A program made the translations under genes and the position numbers. From the NCBI GenBank assembly GCA_964522605.1, contig CAZFWV010000017.1, positions 1 through 46,036 on the forward strand: a DNA stretch of 46,036 bases. Direction: 5' to 3'. Numbering within the stretch: position 1 is the stretch's first letter; each line of letters starts with the position of its first letter. Below are positions 43,223 to 46,036 of this stretch, piece by piece. The notes beneath the pieces were generated by a model. It was not told where the DNA came from and did no database searches. It was given only the letters and a program-made list of their open reading frames with translations. Origin of the DNA: CAVZLD01 sp964522605. GTDB lineage: Bacteria; Planctomycetota; Planctomycetia; Pirellulales; Pirellulaceae.

Positions 43223-44635
43223 TCATCCGCGACTGGCTTCCGAGCCGGCGAGTTGGCGAACAACCCACCGGGCAAAGAGGACAGCGACCAGCGCCGCAGA
43301 CCAGGTGATGAGGAACACTCCCACCCAGATTCCGTCGACTCCGAAGTCCCACACTTTCGTAGTCAGCCAGAAGACCGTGAACGGGGCGACAAGCTGCCGG
43401 TAAATCCCAATCCATAGTGCGAAGGTAGGCTTGCGAAGTCCCTGCAGTACCGACGTGTTCACGAACAAGATGACGTAGGCATACTCGATGAACGCCGCGA
43501 TTCGCAAATAGTGAGCCCCGATCGCGACAACGTCCGGTGCGTCCGTAAACAACCGCATCAGAAACTCGGCTCCAAAAAACAGCAGAATCGACCCACTGAC
43601 CGTCATCACACAGCCGTAAGTCAATGCCGTTCGCACCGTCTGTCGTACACGGCCGTAAAGTCCCGCTCCTCCATTCTGTGCAGTAAGCGTCAAGACGGCC
43701 GCGTTCAAACCGATGTTAGGCAGCAACACGAGCTGCTCCATCCGCGTCGCTACACCGTACGCCGCGACGACCTCCTGGCCGAAACTACTCAAGAAATACG
43801 TGATCACGAAAATACCAAGGGCCACCGTCACCATATTCAGGCTTGCCGGAACTCCCTGACCCATTAGTGCCGCCAGAACTCGCCCGTCCGGTTGATATCG
43901 TGCACCCTGGCTTCGATCGAGCAATCCTGTCGCTCGGGCTCGACCGAACAGGTAAATCAGACCAAACACCTGCACCAACACCGTTGCCGCGGCGATCCCC
44001 CGAATCCCCATCGCCGGCAACCCGGCGCCACCGAAAAGGAACCAGGGATCGAGGCCGATATTCGCCACCGTGGCCGCGATCAGGTAGTTGCGGAACGAAA
44101 CCATGTCTCCCTGAGAATTGAGCACCGAATTGAGCATGTACAGCGGCAGCAGGATAGGAACTCCCGCCAGAATCACGAACATGTATTCCAGACAGATTTG
44201 GAGGTACTGATCGCTGGCGCCGAGCAGTCGAAAGAGCGATGGTACTGCCGCATACCCAATCGTCATGACCACAATGGACATGCAGAGTGACAAGATCAGC
44301 CCCTGGCTGGCAATGCGTGCTGCTTCCGAACGGTCACCCGCACCTAGCGCACTGCCCATCAATGCCGTCGCCCCCGTGGAAAAACCGATTCCCATTGCCA
44401 ATACGAAGAAGAAGATCGGAAACGAAAGCGACAGCGCGGCCAGGGCATCCGTCGAGTAACGACCAGCCCAGAATGTGTCTACTACGTTGAACAACGTGTT
44501 AAAGAGAAACCCGACAGAAGCCGGAATGGCCAACTGACGGATGAGTTGGGGAATCGGTTTCGTCGTGAGTCCGCGATACGAAGCGATCGGCGCCGTTTCT
44601 TCAGGATCTCGGTTACTGGCAGTCGGTTCGCTCAA
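43223..44635 (-). CDS. MATE-family multidrug/cation antiporter
   Basis: A 470-residue polytopic membrane protein with about twelve hydrophobic segments in two six-helix halves. Family marks include IPASVGFLFNTLFNVVDTFW at the start, GIGFSTGATALMGSALGAGD, and the second-half counterpart GVPASLNMVTVALGIFVITY. It is predicted to export drugs or cationic metabolites using an Na+ or H+ gradient. I prefer a TTG start at 44635, because GGAGG sits 9 bases upstream; a GTG at 44698 would add 21 unlikely residues. The gene lies between two inverted copies of repeat family E and may be a unit mobilised or inverted with them. Confidence 0.92.
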   Translation of the reverse strand: MSEPTASNRDPEETAPIASYRGLTTKPIPQLIRQLAIPASVGFLFNTLFNVVDTFWAGRYSTDALAALSLSFPIFFFVLAMGIGFSTGATALMGSALGAGDRSEAARIASQGLILSLCMSIVVMTIGYAAVPSLFRLLGASDQYLQICLEYMFVILAGVPILLPLYMLNSVLNSQGDMVSFRNYLIAATVANIGLDPWFLFGGAGLPAMGIRGIAAATVLVQVFGLIYLFGRARATGLLDRSQGARYQPDGRVLAALMGQGVPASLNMVTVALGIFVITYFLSSFGQEVVAAYGVATRMEQLVLLPNIGLNAAVLTLTAQNGGAGLYGRVRQTVRTALTYGCVMTVSGSILLFFGAEFLMRLFTDAPDVVAIGAHYLRIAAFIEYAYVILFVNTSVLQGLRKPTFALWIGIYRQLVAPFTVFWLTTKVWDFGVDGIWVGVFLITWSAALVAVLFARWVVRQLAGSEASRG

Positions 44636-44745
44636 GGAATGGCTCCTCCCAAGTCCGTGGGAGAGGGAGTCGATTTTCCGGTTGACCCGCGAGTGCACGC
44701 GAATCTACCAAGATAACCGACCGCAGTCATCCGCATCTCGATCCT

Positions 44746-44849
44746 CTCGTTTATCCGCGTGCCCAGCGGGCCGCGGAAGATTCCCCTACCCGCGGGGCGA
44801 AGCCCGCGCGGTTAAACAAACCTCGCCTGACGGCTGCGGGTTAAACGAG
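44746..44849 (-). repeat. Repeat family E, copy 2 (inverted relative to copy 1)
   Basis: The reverse complement matches 42961-43066: CTCGTTTAACCCGCAGCCG...GCGGATAAACGAG. Together the copies flank the MATE gene as inverted repeats of about 105 bp, or about 125 bp counting weaker outer homology to 44870. Confidence 0.85.
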
Positions 44850-44902
44850 GAAGTGGTTTCTGAGCTGTTATTGAGAGCGTCTGTCGAGTCGAGACACTTA
44901 GT

Positions 44903-45051
<149 letters not shown>

Positions 45052-45053
45052 CC

Positions 45054-46036
45054 TTAGCGACGTCGTCGGGTGGATCCCCGCCAGAACAGCGACAACAACG
45101 AGAAGACCGCAAGGACCACGCTGGCCGGCTCAGGAACGGCCGTAAGATTGCCAACTGGACCTTGCTCGTAGGCTCCCTCCTGAAGCGCGGCAACAAAATC
45201 CGCGGTGCCGAACCGCCGGTCTGCCGTCCAGTCCCCTTCACTCCAACCGGCGTCAAGCTCTGTTTCGTACTTGCCTGCCTGGAGTACCATCACGAGATCA
45301 CTCGTGTTGAACTCACCATCCAGATTCGCGTCGCCCAGCGAAGTCCCCAACACCTCGTGAATCATGAATTCCAGGTCTCCGCCCTCGACGAGCCGGGAAG
45401 CATCTAAATCGAAGTTCAGATCAGGCGAGTTATCCGCGATCGCCTGGGAGAGCAGGTCGACATCCTGAACACCGATGACAAGATCGCGATTGAAATCGCC
45501 CAACGAGTAGTCACCACCAAGGTACTTCAGGACAATTCGTCCATCGGTCCCCGCGTTGACAACCATTTCGAACAGGCTCGCCGCGCCGCTGCTGAGTGTC
45601 AACTCGTCGACGCTCAACTCGCCCGCTGTGAGCACCGAGAACTGCTGCCCTGTAAAGAGCGCAGATTCGCCTGTCAACGATACGTCGAGTCTCCCCGATA
45701 GGTCGGCCGCATCGTCGACAACAAGTTGATCGTATTCCAAGCCGCTTTCGGAACCCGCAATGTCGATCACAAGCGCACCACTCGGCGACTGGGTGTAGTC
45801 GCCCAGCACCTGCAAGACACCGGGTGAGTTGCCGGGACTGACGACCGCATTGTTCTGCAGCGTTCCGGCGAATCGTCCCGACCCACTGAGCATGACGTCG
45901 GCGTCGATGGCAAATGTCGATGCTTGAACGACTCCGTCCAATTCGATCGATCCTGACGTCGCCGCGAACGTACCTGAAACGTCCAGATAGCTGTCGGCGC
46001 CGACCTGCAACTCGCTCGTGCTGATCATGTTTCCAT
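45054..46036 (-). CDS. PEP-CTERM / dockerin-like exoprotein, 5' end beyond the window
   Basis: The frame is open to the right edge of the window, so only the C-terminal ~326 residues are visible; the internal Met at 46028 is not evidence for a start. The visible part opens with autotransporter-like beta-strand repeats (LQVGADSYLDVSGTFAATSG, then NNAVVSPGNSPGVLQVLGDY). A planctomycete-type dockerin-like pair with Asp-rich calcium loops follows (GDFNRDLVIGVQDVDLL; GDANLDGEFNTSDLVMVLQ). A PEP-CTERM signal (VPEPASVVLAVF, hydrophobic helix, RGSTRRRR) ends the protein. The second dockerin-like block closely matches that of the pentapeptide protein at 29045-31456. Probable surface or matrix protein. 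Confidence 0.87.
   Translation of the reverse strand, partial: GNMISTSELQVGADSYLDVSGTFAATSGSIELDGVVQASTFAIDADVMLSGSGRFAGTLQNNAVVSPGNSPGVLQVLGDYTQSPSGALVIDIAGSESGLEYDQLVVDDAADLSGRLDVSLTGESALFTGQQFSVLTAGELSVDELTLSSGAASLFEMVVNAGTDGRIVLKYLGGDYSLGDFNRDLVIGVQDVDLLSQAIADNSPDLNFDLDASRLVEGGDLEFMIHEVLGTSLGDANLDGEFNTSDLVMVLQAGKYETELDAGWSEGDWTADRRFGTADFVAALQEGAYEQGPVGNLTAVPEPASVVLAVFSLLSLFWRGSTRRRR

Overview
The window looks like a Planctomycetota chromosome, most likely Pirellulales-like. The evidence is a cytochrome c/DUF1549/DUF1553 protein paired with a Tat-exported DUF1501 protein, a DUF1571 protein, several PEP-CTERM exoproteins with planctomycete-type dockerin-like tails, a sulfatase, Tat-signal oxidoreductases, an ECF-like sigma factor with a Ser/Thr kinase, and many hairpin-forming intergenic repeats. 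It is a draft scaffold, with a 100-N gap at 2185-2284. I saw no rRNA, tRNA, CRISPR array or transposase.

Layout. (1) 1-10018: secreted and periplasmic catabolic-type genes (a truncated PPC-domain protein, the cytochrome/DUF1549/DUF1553 and DUF1501 pair, a Gfo/Idh/MocA oxidoreductase and a HEAT-repeat protein). (2) 10277-20571, all on the minus strand: an eleven-gene ubiquitin-like conjugation locus. Divergent from it, 20901-23085 on the plus strand encodes a sigma-70-like factor and a soluble Ser/Thr kinase that overlap by 8 bp. (3) 23090-26724: DUF1571 protein, papain-like peptidase, GH172 (DUF2961) protein. (4) 26990-46036: PEP-CTERM proteins, a pentapeptide super-repeat protein, a PHP-type phosphoesterase, an arylsulfatase, a di-haem peroxidase, a glycosidase-like protein, a 1267-residue repeat exoprotein, a MATE transporter and a second truncated dockerin-like PEP-CTERM protein. 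This part contains at least two MITE-like repeat families.

The exciting part is region 2. It carries what look like two complete ubiquitin-like modules in one orientation. Module B, transcribed first, runs: FHA-like plus RING-like zinc protein (20571), E1/ThiF (19997), E2-like (18750), an unknown protein (18080), a YukD-like Ubl ending in Leu-Gly (17271), a JAMM peptidase with a cysteine-bearing insertion (16651) and an Arc/Mpa-like AAA unfoldase (15342). Module A, downstream, runs: ThiS/PRTRC-C-like Ubl (13397), a Prok-E2_D-like protein (12863), a canonical JAMM peptidase (11927) and a second E1/ThiF (11092); its composition resembles the PRTRC cassette. Together they predict Ubl activation, transfer, substrate choice by an FHA-RING ligase that could read kinase marks, de-conjugation, and ATP-driven unfolding without a 20S proteasome in view. 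The individual families are known from comparative genomics; the two-module arrangement tied to an unfoldase and a kinase/sigma pair is the part I consider potentially undescribed.

All functional statements are from reading the sequence and from family knowledge; no search or structure prediction was run.
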